Source of the DNA: CAYMJK01 sp043101635 | GTDB taxonomy: Bacteria; Planctomycetota; Phycisphaerae; Phycisphaerales; UBA1924 | Assembly: GCA_043101635.1 (NCBI GenBank) | Contig: JBICIE010000257.1 | Coordinates: forward strand, 1 to 26,928 | Direction: 5' to 3' | Length of the DNA stretch: 26,928 bases | Shown: positions 1 through 7,670 of the stretch, piece by piece | Layout of the letters: the number at the start of each line of letters is the position of its first letter | Numbering within the stretch: the stretch's first letter is position 1 | Position numbers and translations under genes: made by a program | Notes under the pieces: model-generated | The model's input: the letters and a program-made list of their open reading frames with translations, nothing else | What the model was told of the DNA's origin: nothing | The model's database searches: none

Positions 1-537
1 CCCGCGGTGCATGCGAGGAATCAAGCCGAACGAGAGCGCTTCCTCGGTGCTCATGCTGACCCCGCCCGTCAGCTTGGCGGGGTCGATCTCCCCGATGATG
101 TCGGCGAACTTGGTGCCCGGAGCCAGGCGCTCCGTGTACCGGTGCTGGCGGTCCCACCAGGCGATGGGGACTTCGGCCTCGGGCAGTTCGGCAACCATGG
201 CCCTGCCGGCGCGGGTAATGGGGTGGTACGGGTCCTCATGCACGGGTGAGCCGGGGATATCCAGGTGCGGGGTCCAGTCATCGAGGAATCGCGCCAGCAT
301 GCGCATCATGCGGCTCTTGGCCTGCCCCTTCTCGCCGAGGAACAGCAGGTCGTGCCCGGCCAGCACGCCGTTGATGATCTCGGGGATCACCGTGTCGTCG
401 TAGCCCACGACACCGGGGAACAGCGGCTCCCCGCGCTCCAGGGCGGCGACGAGATTGTCGCGCAGCTCCTGCTTGACGGTGCGCGACCGCCAGCCGCTGG
501 CGCGCAGATCTGCGAGTGTGCAGGGACGTTCGTTCAT
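1..537 (-). CDS. Magnesium-chelatase-family AAA+ ATPase, N-terminal 179 residues (runs off the window)
   Basis: The reading frame is open from an ATG at 537 to the window edge, so the C-terminus is missing. A purine-rich AGGAGAG lies a few bases upstream of the ATG. The protein has a helical N-terminus, then LLFLGEKGQAKSR at about residues 64-76, which is a P-loop. After it come stretches such as RYTERLAPGTKFADIIGEIDP and FGLIPRMHRG. These match, from memory, the family of predicted magnesium-chelatase-like ATPases typified by mycobacterial Rv0958, which is not part of a chlorophyll pathway; its cellular role is unclear. One oddity: the P-loop reads GEKGQAKS, with Ala where the canonical GxxxxGK(S/T) has Gly. 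Walker B and the sensor motifs lie beyond the window. It is divergent from the hydrolase gene on the other side. The family call is fairly sure; the function is not. Confidence 0.8.
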   Translation of the reverse strand, partial: MNERPCTLADLRASGWRSRTVKQELRDNLVAALERGEPLFPGVVGYDDTVIPEIINGVLAGHDLLFLGEKGQAKSRMMRMLARFLDDWTPHLDIPGSPVHEDPYHPITRAGRAMVAELPEAEVPIAWWDRQHRYTERLAPGTKFADIIGEIDPAKLTGGVSMSTEEALSFGLIPRMHRG

Positions 538-621
538 GCTCTCTCCTGGCAGGACGATCCCTCCGCCGGTCTCGCTCGCCGATTCCATCAGATGCTAAGC
601 GCCGCCCCGCGGCGGCGCCGG

Positions 622-627
622 TATGCT
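622..627 (+). promoter_or_regulatory. Predicted -10 element (TATGCT) of a leaderless gene
   Basis: TATGCT ends six bases before the ATG at 634, and no Shine-Dalgarno sequence precedes that ATG. A -10 box so close would start transcription at or next to the start codon. No convincing -35 is visible. It is one of seven such arrangements in the window. Confidence 0.45.
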
Positions 628-633
628 CCCGGT

Positions 634-2091
634 ATGCCCGCGTTCTGCCTCCCCACCAGCGCGGCCCGGCTTGGCTTCGTGCTGGCAGCGCTCCTGGTTT
701 CGCCCGCGATTGCCGGGCCCGAAGATGTCCTGCGCATCGATGGCGCGATCCCCACCGCCGCCGTGGTCGCCATCGGCGAGGAACTGCCGCACACCGGGGA
801 TCTGCCCCAGCCGCCGCCGCGCATGCTGCTGGACCTGCGCGGGGCGCTGGCGATCCTCGATCAGGGCGCTGTGCGCCAGCTTCTGCGGTGCATACCGGGC
901 CGGGCCAAGGTGACCGGCGTGCCGCCCGGCGCCCGTCGGCTGTGCGTGATCCACCTGCATCGCGAGGCGGATCGCAAGCGGGTTGCGGTCTGGCAGTCGG
1001 ACGATGGAATCGTCGTCGCCGAGGATCTCGATTCGGCCTTGGAGCCGCCGCCGCGGGTGGAGCTGATCGCCGAGCGCTTCGATCGCCTCAGCGAAGGCTG
1101 GTCGCCGTATCGGGGCGGCTTCGAGCGGACTGCGCCCGCCGGCGAGGTATTCGAGCTGGAGCATCCGTACACCTTCAGTCCACACTACATGAGCAAGTCG
1201 TACCTCGGCGAGCGCTTCCTGCGGCGGGACACGACCAGCATCGACGCCACCACGCGCGTGCTGGCGAACGAGACGATGTTCGTGCGCCTGCCGCGGGGTT
1301 ATGACCCGCTGCGCCCGGCGGGGCTGATCGTGTGGATCGATCCGACCGACAGCGGGCGCCCGCCGCAGAGCTTCTTCGATGGGCTCGATGCGGGCTACTT
1401 GGTCTGCATCGGCGCTGCCGGCGCCGGCAACGCGCGGCACGTCGCGGACCGCTATCAACTCGCGATGGACTGCCTCGCCACGGCGCGGGCCCGCTTTCAC
1501 ATCGATCCGGCCCGCTGCTACATCAGCGGGATGTCCGGAGGCGGGCGTATCAGCTCACAGCTCGTGTGCGTGTTTCCGGACGAGTTCACCGGCGCGATCC
1601 CGATCGTGGGCCTGAGCTGCTACGAGCCGGTCCCCGCCGGGAACGGGCGCTACTGGCCCGCGGCGTTCCGCGAGCCGGAGGCCGCGCGCCTCCGCCTGCT
1701 CCAGCAGCGGCGGATCGGCGCCATGAGCGGTCCGCACGACCGGAACTTCCTTGAGATGCAGGGGGCAGTAGAGATCATGGCGGCGGACCGCATCCCGATC
1801 CGCCTGTTCGCCTACGACGACATGGGCCACACCATGCCGACGCCGCAGCGCTTCGCCGAGGTTGCGCGGTGGGTAGATGCGCCGGCCCGCGAGAATCGGG
1901 CCGAACTACGGGCACGCGCCACCGGCATGCTCGAGCGGGCGGCGGCTGCGGGTGGCGAGCCGCTCCGCCCGGACCAGACCGCGCTGCTTCTGCGAGTCAT
2001 TGACGAGGCGCCGTGGACGCCGGAGGCGTGGGAGGCCATCGGCCGGCTGGGCGTGGAGGTACCGGCGCCGGATGTGCTCGAAGGCCAGTAG
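634..2091 (+). CDS. Secreted esterase-like alpha/beta hydrolase
   Basis: The 485-residue product begins with a signal peptide (about residues 1-28, hydrophobic core then SPAIAG), so it is probably exported. The C-terminal half from about residue 210 is an alpha/beta hydrolase of the PHB-depolymerase/esterase type. Its nucleophile elbow is GMSGG with Ser301, followed by a candidate acid Asp369 (GPHD) and a candidate catalytic His399 (DMGHTMP). The N-terminal ~200 residues are not recognised. The frame stays open further upstream, but ATG 634 is chosen because the signal peptide starts there and a TATGCT box sits just before it. The substrate cannot be told: polyester, acylated sugar and peptide esters are all possible. 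A heptanucleotide repeat array follows directly after the stop codon, then the PepSY gene 51 bases on. Confidence 0.8.
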   Translation: MPAFCLPTSAARLGFVLAALLVSPAIAGPEDVLRIDGAIPTAAVVAIGEELPHTGDLPQPPPRMLLDLRGALAILDQGAVRQLLRCIPGRAKVTGVPPGARRLCVIHLHREADRKRVAVWQSDDGIVVAEDLDSALEPPPRVELIAERFDRLSEGWSPYRGGFERTAPAGEVFELEHPYTFSPHYMSKSYLGERFLRRDTTSIDATTRVLANETMFVRLPRGYDPLRPAGLIVWIDPTDSGRPPQSFFDGLDAGYLVCIGAAGAGNARHVADRYQLAMDCLATARARFHIDPARCYISGMSGGGRISSQLVCVFPDEFTGAIPIVGLSCYEPVPAGNGRYWPAAFREPEAARLRLLQQRRIGAMSGPHDRNFLEMQGAVEIMAADRIPIRLFAYDDMGHTMPTPQRFAEVARWVDAPARENRAELRARATGMLERAAAAGGEPLRPDQTALLLRVIDEAPWTPEAWEAIGRLGVEVPAPDVLEGQ

Positions 2092-2096
2092 CCGCG

Positions 2097-2131
2097 CCCT
2101 TGTCCCGCTCCCCACTCCCCATTCCCCCAAT
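2097..2131 (+). repeat. Heptanucleotide tandem repeat, CCCAYTC-type
   Basis: Five consecutive seven-base units of the form CCCNNTC fill the gap between the hydrolase stop codon and the next ATG. The central three (CCCGCTC, CCCACTC, CCCATTC) are clearest; the first and last are degenerate. On the other strand the unit reads GAGTGGG/GAATGGG. The array occupies the place where a ribosome binding site for the downstream gene would be expected. Confidence 0.65.
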
Positions 2132-2142
2132 GATCCCGGGCC

Positions 2143-2688
2143 ATGAAGAAGCTGCTCAACCGCTGGAGCCGCAGGCTGCACCGGTGGGGGGCGATCGCCA
2201 GCGCTCTGCCGCTGGGGGTGATCCTCGCCACCGGGCTGATCCTGCAACTCAAGAAGGATGTGGACTGGGTCCAGCCGCCGACGGCGCGGGGGGCCGGCGG
2301 GCCGCCGTCGGTCAGCTTCGACGCCATCCTCGCCGCGGCACGCTCGGTCGATCAGGCCGCCATCGAGACCTGGGACGATGTCGATCGGCTGGATGTCCGC
2401 CCCGGTCGCGGGATCGTCAAGGTCCGGGCCAACAGCCGGTGGGAGGTGCAGGTGGACACGGCGACGGGGGAGGTGGTCCAGGTGGCCTACCGGCGCAGCG
2501 ACCTGATCGAGAGCATCCACGACGGCTCGTGGTTCCACGACGCCGCCAAGCTGTGGATCTTCCTGCCGGCGGGGGCCCTGGCGCTGGGCCTGTGGCTGAC
2601 GGGGATGTACCTGTGGGCCCTGCCGATCGTGATGAAGCGGCGGGGGCGGCTGAGGCGAGCGGCGGCGAGGGCGGGAAAGGCAGGGTGA
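2143..2688 (+). CDS. PepSY-associated transmembrane protein
   Basis: A 181-residue membrane protein. A basic N-terminus with RRLHRWGAI leads into a transmembrane segment (about residues 17-35). A soluble stretch of about 110 residues has a PepSY-like pattern (TATGEVVQVAYRRSDLIESIHDG, about 108-130), and a second membrane helix (about 138-162) precedes a very basic tail. The layout is that of PepSY-associated TM helix proteins, many of which are encoded near siderophore or metal uptake genes; no such receptor is visible here. No Shine-Dalgarno sequence precedes the ATG, so it may depend on translation of the upstream hydrolase gene. The family assignment is good; the role is unknown. Confidence 0.75.
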   Translation: MKKLLNRWSRRLHRWGAIASALPLGVILATGLILQLKKDVDWVQPPTARGAGGPPSVSFDAILAAARSVDQAAIETWDDVDRLDVRPGRGIVKVRANSRWEVQVDTATGEVVQVAYRRSDLIESIHDGSWFHDAAKLWIFLPAGALALGLWLTGMYLWALPIVMKRRGRLRRAAARAGKAG

Positions 2689-2689
2689 T

Positions 2690-2708
2690 CCACAGATGGC
2701 CACAGATG
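2690..2708 (+). repeat. Two direct copies of CCACAGATG, 10-base period
   Basis: CCACAGATGG is followed at once by a second CCACAGATG. The pair is flanked by two copies of GGTGATCC (2684-2691 and 2722-2729), the first overlapping the stop codon of the PepSY gene. Dispersed CCACAGATG-type short repeats occur in intergenic regions of several bacteria. A function is not evident. Confidence 0.4.
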
Positions 2709-2753
2709 AGAGGCAGGATGAGGTGATCCTGCGGCCGGCCCCGGCGCCTGATG

Positions 2754-2816
2754 GCCAGTGCCCAGTGCCTGGCGCCTCCCCCATTGCCCATTTGCCACTG
2801 CCCCCCTACCCTTCCT
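2754..2816 (+). repeat. Degenerate heptanucleotide repeat array upstream of the tRNA gene
   Basis: About nine seven-base steps can be read in register, for example GCCAGTG, CCCAGTG, later CATTGCC, CATTTGC and CACTGCC. On the minus strand these become GGCAATG/GGCAGTG/CACTGGG-like units. It ends just before the tRNA gene at 2824. The units differ from, but have the same period as, the array at 2097-2131. Confidence 0.55.
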
Positions 2817-2823
2817 CCCGCAC

Positions 2824-2897
2824 GCGGGTGTAGCTCAACTGGATAGAGCACCTGACTACGGATCAGGAGGTTGAGGGTTCGAATCCTTCCACCCGTG
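2824..2897 (+). tRNA. tRNA-Arg (anticodon ACG)
   Basis: A complete 74-base cloverleaf can be folded. The acceptor stem is GCGGGTG with CACCCGT (first pair G-U), the D arm is GCTC/GAGC, and the anticodon arm is CCTGA/TCAGG with loop CTACGGA. A five-base variable loop and the T arm GAGGG/CCTTC around TTCGAAT complete it. The anticodon ACG lies at 2858-2860; its wobble A would be deaminated to inosine to read CGU, CGC and CGA. The 3' CCA is not encoded, so it must be added after transcription. It stands alone between repeats and a convergent gene. Confidence 0.97.
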
Positions 2898-2940
2898 CTT
2901 CTGACGGCTGCCACAGCGGCCGGCGTCCCGCACCAAACGA

Positions 2941-5265
2941 TCATGATCCACCGCCGCTGCCGAGGCGCATCACGGTGATGGCGCGCTCCTGCTGGGCCTC
3001 GGCTGACAGCGGCAGCGGGATCATCTCGCCGCGGCGCCAGAGGGGGACCTGATCGAGCAGGCGGTCGCTGCCGAGCCAGCCGTCCTGGCCGCCGAGCAGC
3101 ACCACGCGATTGTCATCCAGCGAGCCCATGTCGCAGAGCATGCGGGCGCAGGCGCCGAAGGTGGTGTTGTGGCGGCCGGACTGCACGCGGTGGGCCGCCT
3201 TGTACAGCGTCGTGGTCGTGCCGGGGTGCGGCAGATCCTCGAAGACATACGGCGCCCCGAGCACCGGCAGGTTGCCGATGGGATGGGCCAGCCGCAGGCG
3301 GTGCAGATCGCCCCAGGTCTGATCCGGCTTGAAGTCCTCGGCCGCCTCCGCCAGCGCAGCGCGCAGGGTCGCTGCGCCGCCATCGCGGGCCAGATCCTCG
3401 CGCACGAAGTCGTGCACGTACGGCGCTGAGCGCATGGTCCGGACGATGCGCTCGCCGTAGCGATCGGCGTAGAGCCGGTCGATCAGCGCCGACAGCGCCT
3501 GCTGGTACGCCGCAGCGCCGACCGAGTCGGCTTCGTAGCGGCCGTCCCACGCGGCGATGGCCTGGAGCATCCCGTCCGCCTCCGGCGGGGTGTCCGCGGC
3601 CGGGGCCAGTTCCGCAATGGCCTGCGCCAGACGGTGGGAGGCCTCCGAATAGGTGTCGCGCTGCATCGCTGCCAGATCGTCAAGCGTCACGGGGCCGTCC
3701 CCGGCGAGCAGGTCACGAAGGCGGCCGATGCGGTCGTTGGCGTTGCCCTGCGGCGTCAGCGCCGGCTCCAGCGGCGCCGGGACGTTGTTGGCCGAGACCA
3801 GATAGCCCTCGTCCGGGTTGTAGGCCGCCGGCAACTGATCGCTCGGGATTCCGTCGCCCCATGCGAAGCCGTCCTCAGCGGCGTCGACCGGCCCGATGCG
3901 ACCTGCCGCGGCAGCCGCCGGGATCGCCTCGATGGCCATGATCTGGCCGATGTTGCCGCGGGAGTCTCCGTACAGCATGTTCTGGCCGCCGACGGCGTAG
4001 GTCGCAAAGGCGCTGCGGAAGCCGTCCCAGCTATCTGCCTCGCTTGCGCGCTTGAAGGCGGTGGCCTCGTCGCTGGGCTCGTGACCGCGCCAGCGCATCG
4101 CGATGTCGCCATCGCCGAGCCGCTGGAGCAGTTTGGCGTCGGTGATCACCGGGCCGAGGGCCGAGTCGCGGATCTGCCGCTCCTGATCGAACCACCAGCG
4201 CACGCCGATGGGCTCCGTGCGCGTGGCCACCGGCTGCCAGCCATCTTCGAGGCGGTAGAGCACGGTCGAAGTGCTCTGCATGTTGGTGCCGGTCCAGGCG
4301 ATCTGCTCGTTGCGCCCGACGAGGATGAACGGCAGGCCGGGGATGGTCAGGCCGACGGCCGCCCGGTCGGGTGCGCGATAGCCGATCACGCACCAGATGT
4401 TCGGCTGCGGCAGGCCGAGGTGGGGATCGCTGGCAACCAGCGCCCCGCCGGAAGCGGAGCGGGCGCCGGAGACGACCATCGCGTTGCTGCCGGTACGCCC
4501 GATGTCGGTGAGCAGGTCGAGTTCGTGCGGCGCGCCGGCGCCGAAGCTGGGCAGTCCGTCGTCGCCGAAACCCCAGACCCGCGCGATGAACTCGTCATAG
4601 CCCTGCTGGTCGCGCAGACTCAAGAGCGACAGCCAGCGGCCCCAGTTGACATCGACGCTGGCGAGCCGGCCGAAGATGAGCACATCTCGCACCGTCCACG
4701 GCTCTTTGTAGTCGAAGCCGAGCGTGCGGGCGTCGGCGGGGCGACGTTTCAACTCGATGCGATACGCGTTGATCCCCTCGACGTAGCGATCGAGCCACAG
4801 GCGCGTCTCGGCGGGCAGGTCGGTCTGCATCTGGTCGACCGCGCGGTCGAGGTCGATGGCGCGGATCGCCGCGTCGACCTCCGCGGCCCACGGACCGGCC
4901 ATCTCCGACAGGCGCCCCTGCGAGACGCGCCGGAAGAACTCCATCTGCGACAGGCGCAGGTGGGCGTGGACGAGCCCGATGGCGTAGGCAAGATCGGCGT
5001 CGCTGGCCGCGGTGATCGACGGGATGAGGTGCTCATCCCATGAGATGGTGACCTCGGATTCCAGCCCGTGCCACGACCGGTCGAGCAGGTCGAGCCGGGC
5101 AGCGCCGTCGATAGAGCCCACCGCCGGCGGGCGGATCGCGCAGCTCACCAGCAGGGCGCTGCCGATTGCGAGAACCAGCAGCGCTGCGGTGGCGCGAACC
5201 GCGATGCGCAGGGCCAGGGCTCGGAGCCGCCGGGCGCGGGAGTGTCCGGTCCTGCTCTTCGTCAA
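2941..5265 (-). CDS. Penicillin-amidase (penicillin acylase) family lipoprotein
   Basis: A 774-residue N-terminal-nucleophile hydrolase. The N-terminus is basic, then hydrophobic (about 22-41), ending in the lipobox LVSC with Cys42, so it is probably an exported lipoprotein. The family signature GSNAM gives the nucleophile Ser260, where the precursor is expected to cleave itself into alpha and beta chains. DPHLGLPQPN (about 281-290) and an SANN motif further on also fit the family. It begins with TTG: AGGAGG lies eight bases upstream, and no ATG gives both the signal and the spacing. Members hydrolyse amide bonds of penicillins, acyl-homoserine lactones or other N-acyl compounds, and sequence alone does not say which. 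It lies 152 bases downstream of pfkA on the same strand; that gap holds a small hairpin (5309-5326) without a T-run. Confidence 0.92.
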   Translation of the reverse strand: MTKSRTGHSRARRLRALALRIAVRATAALLVLAIGSALLVSCAIRPPAVGSIDGAARLDLLDRSWHGLESEVTISWDEHLIPSITAASDADLAYAIGLVHAHLRLSQMEFFRRVSQGRLSEMAGPWAAEVDAAIRAIDLDRAVDQMQTDLPAETRLWLDRYVEGINAYRIELKRRPADARTLGFDYKEPWTVRDVLIFGRLASVDVNWGRWLSLLSLRDQQGYDEFIARVWGFGDDGLPSFGAGAPHELDLLTDIGRTGSNAMVVSGARSASGGALVASDPHLGLPQPNIWCVIGYRAPDRAAVGLTIPGLPFILVGRNEQIAWTGTNMQSTSTVLYRLEDGWQPVATRTEPIGVRWWFDQERQIRDSALGPVITDAKLLQRLGDGDIAMRWRGHEPSDEATAFKRASEADSWDGFRSAFATYAVGGQNMLYGDSRGNIGQIMAIEAIPAAAAAGRIGPVDAAEDGFAWGDGIPSDQLPAAYNPDEGYLVSANNVPAPLEPALTPQGNANDRIGRLRDLLAGDGPVTLDDLAAMQRDTYSEASHRLAQAIAELAPAADTPPEADGMLQAIAAWDGRYEADSVGAAAYQQALSALIDRLYADRYGERIVRTMRSAPYVHDFVREDLARDGGAATLRAALAEAAEDFKPDQTWGDLHRLRLAHPIGNLPVLGAPYVFEDLPHPGTTTTLYKAAHRVQSGRHNTTFGACARMLCDMGSLDDNRVVLLGGQDGWLGSDRLLDQVPLWRRGEMIPLPLSAEAQQERAITVMRLGSGGGS

Positions 5266-5273
5266 TACGCGTT

Positions 5274-5279
5274 CCTCCT
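5274..5279 (-). promoter_or_regulatory. Ribosome binding site AGGAGG that fixes a TTG start
   Basis: A perfect AGGAGG lies eight bases before the TTG at 5265. The frame from this TTG encodes the basic and hydrophobic lipoprotein signal, so the rare start codon is the likely one. Confidence 0.7.
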
Positions 5280-5417
5280 GCGGGGCGGGACTGGGGGCCA
5301 GAGGGTGTGGCTTCGCGGACGAAGCCCCCTGGAGGCGCCCCCCGAGGCGAACACCCGCCAGCCGGCATTTGCTCCCGGCGTCGCCGGCGGGGTCTCAGGG
5401 CCCGATCCGGCCGCGCG

Positions 5418-6515
5418 TCATCGATCTCCGAAGCTGGTTCCGACCGCCCGGGCGGCCTCGACCAGCGAATGGTCGGGGGGGATCTTGCGCTGGCGTCCGG
5501 CGGCCTCGGCCATGTCGACGTGGGTGATCTTCCCGCCGGCCTGGGCGACCATCCGGTTGGTCTTGCCCTCCTCCACAAGCAGGGTGGTGGCGGCGTGGCC
5601 GAAGCGGGTGGCGAGGACGCGGTCGGCCGCAACCGGGCTGCCGCCGCGCTGCACGTGGCCGAGGACGACGTGCCGGCTCTCGACGCCGGTGGCATCCTCG
5701 ATCTGGTCGCTGACGAACTTGGCGACGCCGCCGAGGCGGATGGGGTCCGGGCTGGTGGGGTCGCGCCGGTCGACGAACTGCTCGCGCCCCTTGGGCGCCG
5801 CCCCCTCGCTGACGCAGATGACGGTGTAGCGCCGGCCGCGCCGGGCCCGCTGCTCGACAACCTCGCAGACGTGCGCCATGTCGAACTCGATCTCGGGGAC
5901 GAGGATGACATCCGAGCCGCTGGCGACGCCGGCGTGCAGGGCGATCCAGCCGCTGTTGCGCCCCATGACCTCGACGACCATGGCCCGGTGATGGCTGGCC
6001 GCCGTCGTGTGCACGCGGTCGAGGGCCTCGGTGGCGATGGCGGTGGCCGTCAGGAAGCCGAAGGTGATGTCGGTGCCGTAAAGATCGTTGTCGATGGTCT
6101 TGGGCACGCCCACGCAGGGCACGCCGCGCTCGACGAACGTCATGGCGACGGTCATGGTGCCGTCGCCGCCGATCACGACGAGGGCGTCCAGGCCGTGCGT
6201 CCGGATGTTGTCCATGCAGCGGTCGGTGACATCCTCCCAGATGGGGTTGCCTTCGGCATCAGCCCCGGTGGCGAAGCGGGCTGGGTTGGCCTTGTTGCTG
6301 GCGCCGAGGATGGTGCCGCCCGCGTTGAGGATGCCGGAGACATCGTCGTAGCTGAGGGGGCGGATGCGGTTCTCGATCAGGCCGAGGAAACCGTCTTCGA
6401 CGCCCCAGACCTCGACGCCGGCGCCCATGGCGTCTTTGGCGCTGGCGCGGATGACGGCGTTGAGTCCGGGGCAGTCGCCCCCGCCGGTGAGCAGTCCGAT
6501 GCGCTGGATTGGCAT
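5418..6515 (-). CDS. pfkA: 6-phosphofructokinase
   Basis: A 365-residue PfkA-family enzyme that phosphorylates fructose 6-phosphate in glycolysis. Visible motifs: the N-terminal LLTGGGDCPGLNA phosphate-binding loop (9-20), GGDGT (116-120), PKTIDND (138-144, with catalytic-base Asp142) and MGR (184-186). The phosphoryl-donor site is mixed. GGDG carries Gly119, the residue typical of ATP-dependent enzymes (Gly104 in E. coli numbering). PKTIDND carries Lys139, typical of pyrophosphate-dependent enzymes and of the 'group III' PFKs of actinobacteria. The start ATG has no Shine-Dalgarno sequence; a TACGCT box ends five bases upstream. It follows the membrane-protein gene by 77 bases on the same strand, but the close TACGCT suggests its own promoter. 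Confidence 0.95.
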   Translation of the reverse strand: MPIQRIGLLTGGGDCPGLNAVIRASAKDAMGAGVEVWGVEDGFLGLIENRIRPLSYDDVSGILNAGGTILGASNKANPARFATGADAEGNPIWEDVTDRCMDNIRTHGLDALVVIGGDGTMTVAMTFVERGVPCVGVPKTIDNDLYGTDITFGFLTATAIATEALDRVHTTAASHHRAMVVEVMGRNSGWIALHAGVASGSDVILVPEIEFDMAHVCEVVEQRARRGRRYTVICVSEGAAPKGREQFVDRRDPTSPDPIRLGGVAKFVSDQIEDATGVESRHVVLGHVQRGGSPVAADRVLATRFGHAATTLLVEEGKTNRMVAQAGGKITHVDMAEAAGRQRKIPPDHSLVEAARAVGTSFGDR

Positions 6516-6520
6516 GGGGG

Positions 6521-6526
6521 AGCGTA
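6521..6526 (-). promoter_or_regulatory. Predicted -10 element (TACGCT) for leaderless pfkA
   Basis: TACGCT on the minus strand is separated from the pfkA ATG by five C residues only, leaving no room for a ribosome binding site. The same hexamer at the same distance precedes rsmA. Confidence 0.5.
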
Positions 6527-6592
6527 GTCAGCGCAATCGCGGGCATGCGAGAAGCGGGATTGTCGGCGACCACGGCGTCGCGCCGCCGCGCT

Positions 6593-7558
6593 TCATCTCG
6601 CCGAGCCGCGGTGGCGTCGTGCCAGGCGCTCCCATGCCATGGCGGTGGCGAGGAACAGGAGCAGCATACCGGCCGCTCCGGCCGGCGCCAGAGCGATGAA
6701 CCACACTGCGCCGGGCGGCGTGCCGGGAATGAGGCCGGCAGCATCGCACCACCAGAGCGCGCCGGCGCTGACGCAAGGTACGACCAGCAGCAAGACAGCC
6801 CACACAAGGACGAAACGGGCAGCGCGGGCGCGCAGCTTGAATGAGTCGCAAGCACAATCAAGCAGTTCTCGCATGGCGGTATGCGAGCCGTGCAGCCAGA
6901 TGCGGCGACCATCGCCGAGGCGCACCGAAGGAGCTGATGCATGTTCAATGGACTTGATGCTGGTCCATGGGATCCGACGTCGCGCGCCGGAGGTCATGAC
7001 AAGCCGCAGACCGGTGGCGTTCGCTCGCAGGCTCGCCACGCGTCTGGGTTGCCATCCGAGGTATGCTGCGAGCCCATAGGCCAGTGGCACGACGGGCATG
7101 AGCAGAACGACGACAGCCCACAGGGCAATCATGGGAAGCGGCCCCCCGACCAGATCTCGGCCGGACTTGATGGCGAATACAACTACGGCCACTTCGCCAG
7201 CGATAGCAGCAAGCAACATACAGGCAAACCCCGCCGCGGCGCCACTGTTGCTCATGCGCCAGTTTGCACGGATGTCGACAGATCCATCTTGCCATGCCCG
7301 GCAAATAGCTCTGCGGAGGGCTCGCTTCGCTGTCCGCGTGTGTCGCGGACCGGCAAGTCGCGCGCGGATGATGCGCCCGTTGTGACACAGCGGCGCTCCT
7401 GAAGGCGCGAGGAGTCCGGCAGAGGTGGCGGTCCATGTGCCGGTGCGGCTCCATGGAATCAAGCCGTTGCGCAGGTGATCGGGCACGGGACTCCGCCCGT
7501 CGAGCCTGAGGCCGCCAAGGGTGACGGTTGCCGGAATATGGATCGGCAGCCAGTTCAT
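6593..7558 (-). CDS. Uncharacterised polytopic membrane protein
   Basis: A 321-residue protein not recognised by family. The first ~110 residues are soluble. Two membrane segments follow (GFACMLLAAIAGEVAVVVFAI and MIALWAVVVLLMPVVPLAYGL). A soluble stretch of about 75 residues reads like a small PH-like beta domain (GARRRIPWTSIKSIEHA, then LGDGRRIWLHG). Two further membrane segments come near the C-terminus. The frame is open upstream of the chosen start, but that extension would run through the terminator of the preceding operon. ATG 7558 fits better, since TACAAT ends seven bases before it. No neighbour reveals its function. The fold suggestion is weak. Confidence 0.65.
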   Translation of the reverse strand: MNWLPIHIPATVTLGGLRLDGRSPVPDHLRNGLIPWSRTGTWTATSAGLLAPSGAPLCHNGRIIRARLAGPRHTRTAKRALRRAICRAWQDGSVDIRANWRMSNSGAAAGFACMLLAAIAGEVAVVVFAIKSGRDLVGGPLPMIALWAVVVLLMPVVPLAYGLAAYLGWQPRRVASLRANATGLRLVMTSGARRRIPWTSIKSIEHASAPSVRLGDGRRIWLHGSHTAMRELLDCACDSFKLRARAARFVLVWAVLLLVVPCVSAGALWWCDAAGLIPGTPPGAVWFIALAPAGAAGMLLLFLATAMAWERLARRHRGSAR

Positions 7559-7565
7559 CCACCAG

Positions 7566-7571
7566 ATTGTA
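7566..7571 (-). promoter_or_regulatory. Predicted -10 element (TACAAT) for a leaderless membrane-protein gene
   Basis: TACAAT matches the bacterial -10 consensus at five of six bases and ends seven bases before the ATG at 7558. The only purine run nearby (GGTGG) touches the ATG and is too close to act as a Shine-Dalgarno sequence. Confidence 0.5.
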
Positions 7572-7611
7572 CAGTTCGTCGGTTCCGACGGGCCGCCTGG
7601 CAGGGTGGCAT

Positions 7612-7642
7612 GAAGAAAAGTCCGCCGCGGACTGCGGCGGAC
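7612..7642 (-). terminator. Rho-independent terminator after the dockerin-tailed protein gene
   Basis: On the minus strand a perfect nine-pair stem, GTCCGCCGC with GCGGCGGAC, encloses a five-base loop and is followed by TTTTCTTC. It lies 28 bases beyond the stop codon at 7671, closing the three-gene unit that begins at 9736. Confidence 0.9.
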
Positions 7643-7670
7643 CTTCGTGGTGTGCGAGAACAGCGGCGGT

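Noticed and set aside
265..633. N-terminal extension of the secreted hydrolase upstream of ATG 634
   Set aside because: It would overlap the divergent ATPase gene and bury the signal peptide inside the protein.
2690..2729. The GGTGATCC direct repeats around the CCACAGATG copies as the target duplication of a small mobile element
   Set aside because: The enclosed segment is about 30 bases with no inverted repeats or transposase-linked ends; chance or simple-repeat origin is more likely.
5309..5326. Perfect hairpin GGCTTCG/CGAAGCC between pfkA and the acylase gene as a terminator
   Set aside because: No T-run follows on either strand; it may be a minor RNA structure but cannot be called a terminator.
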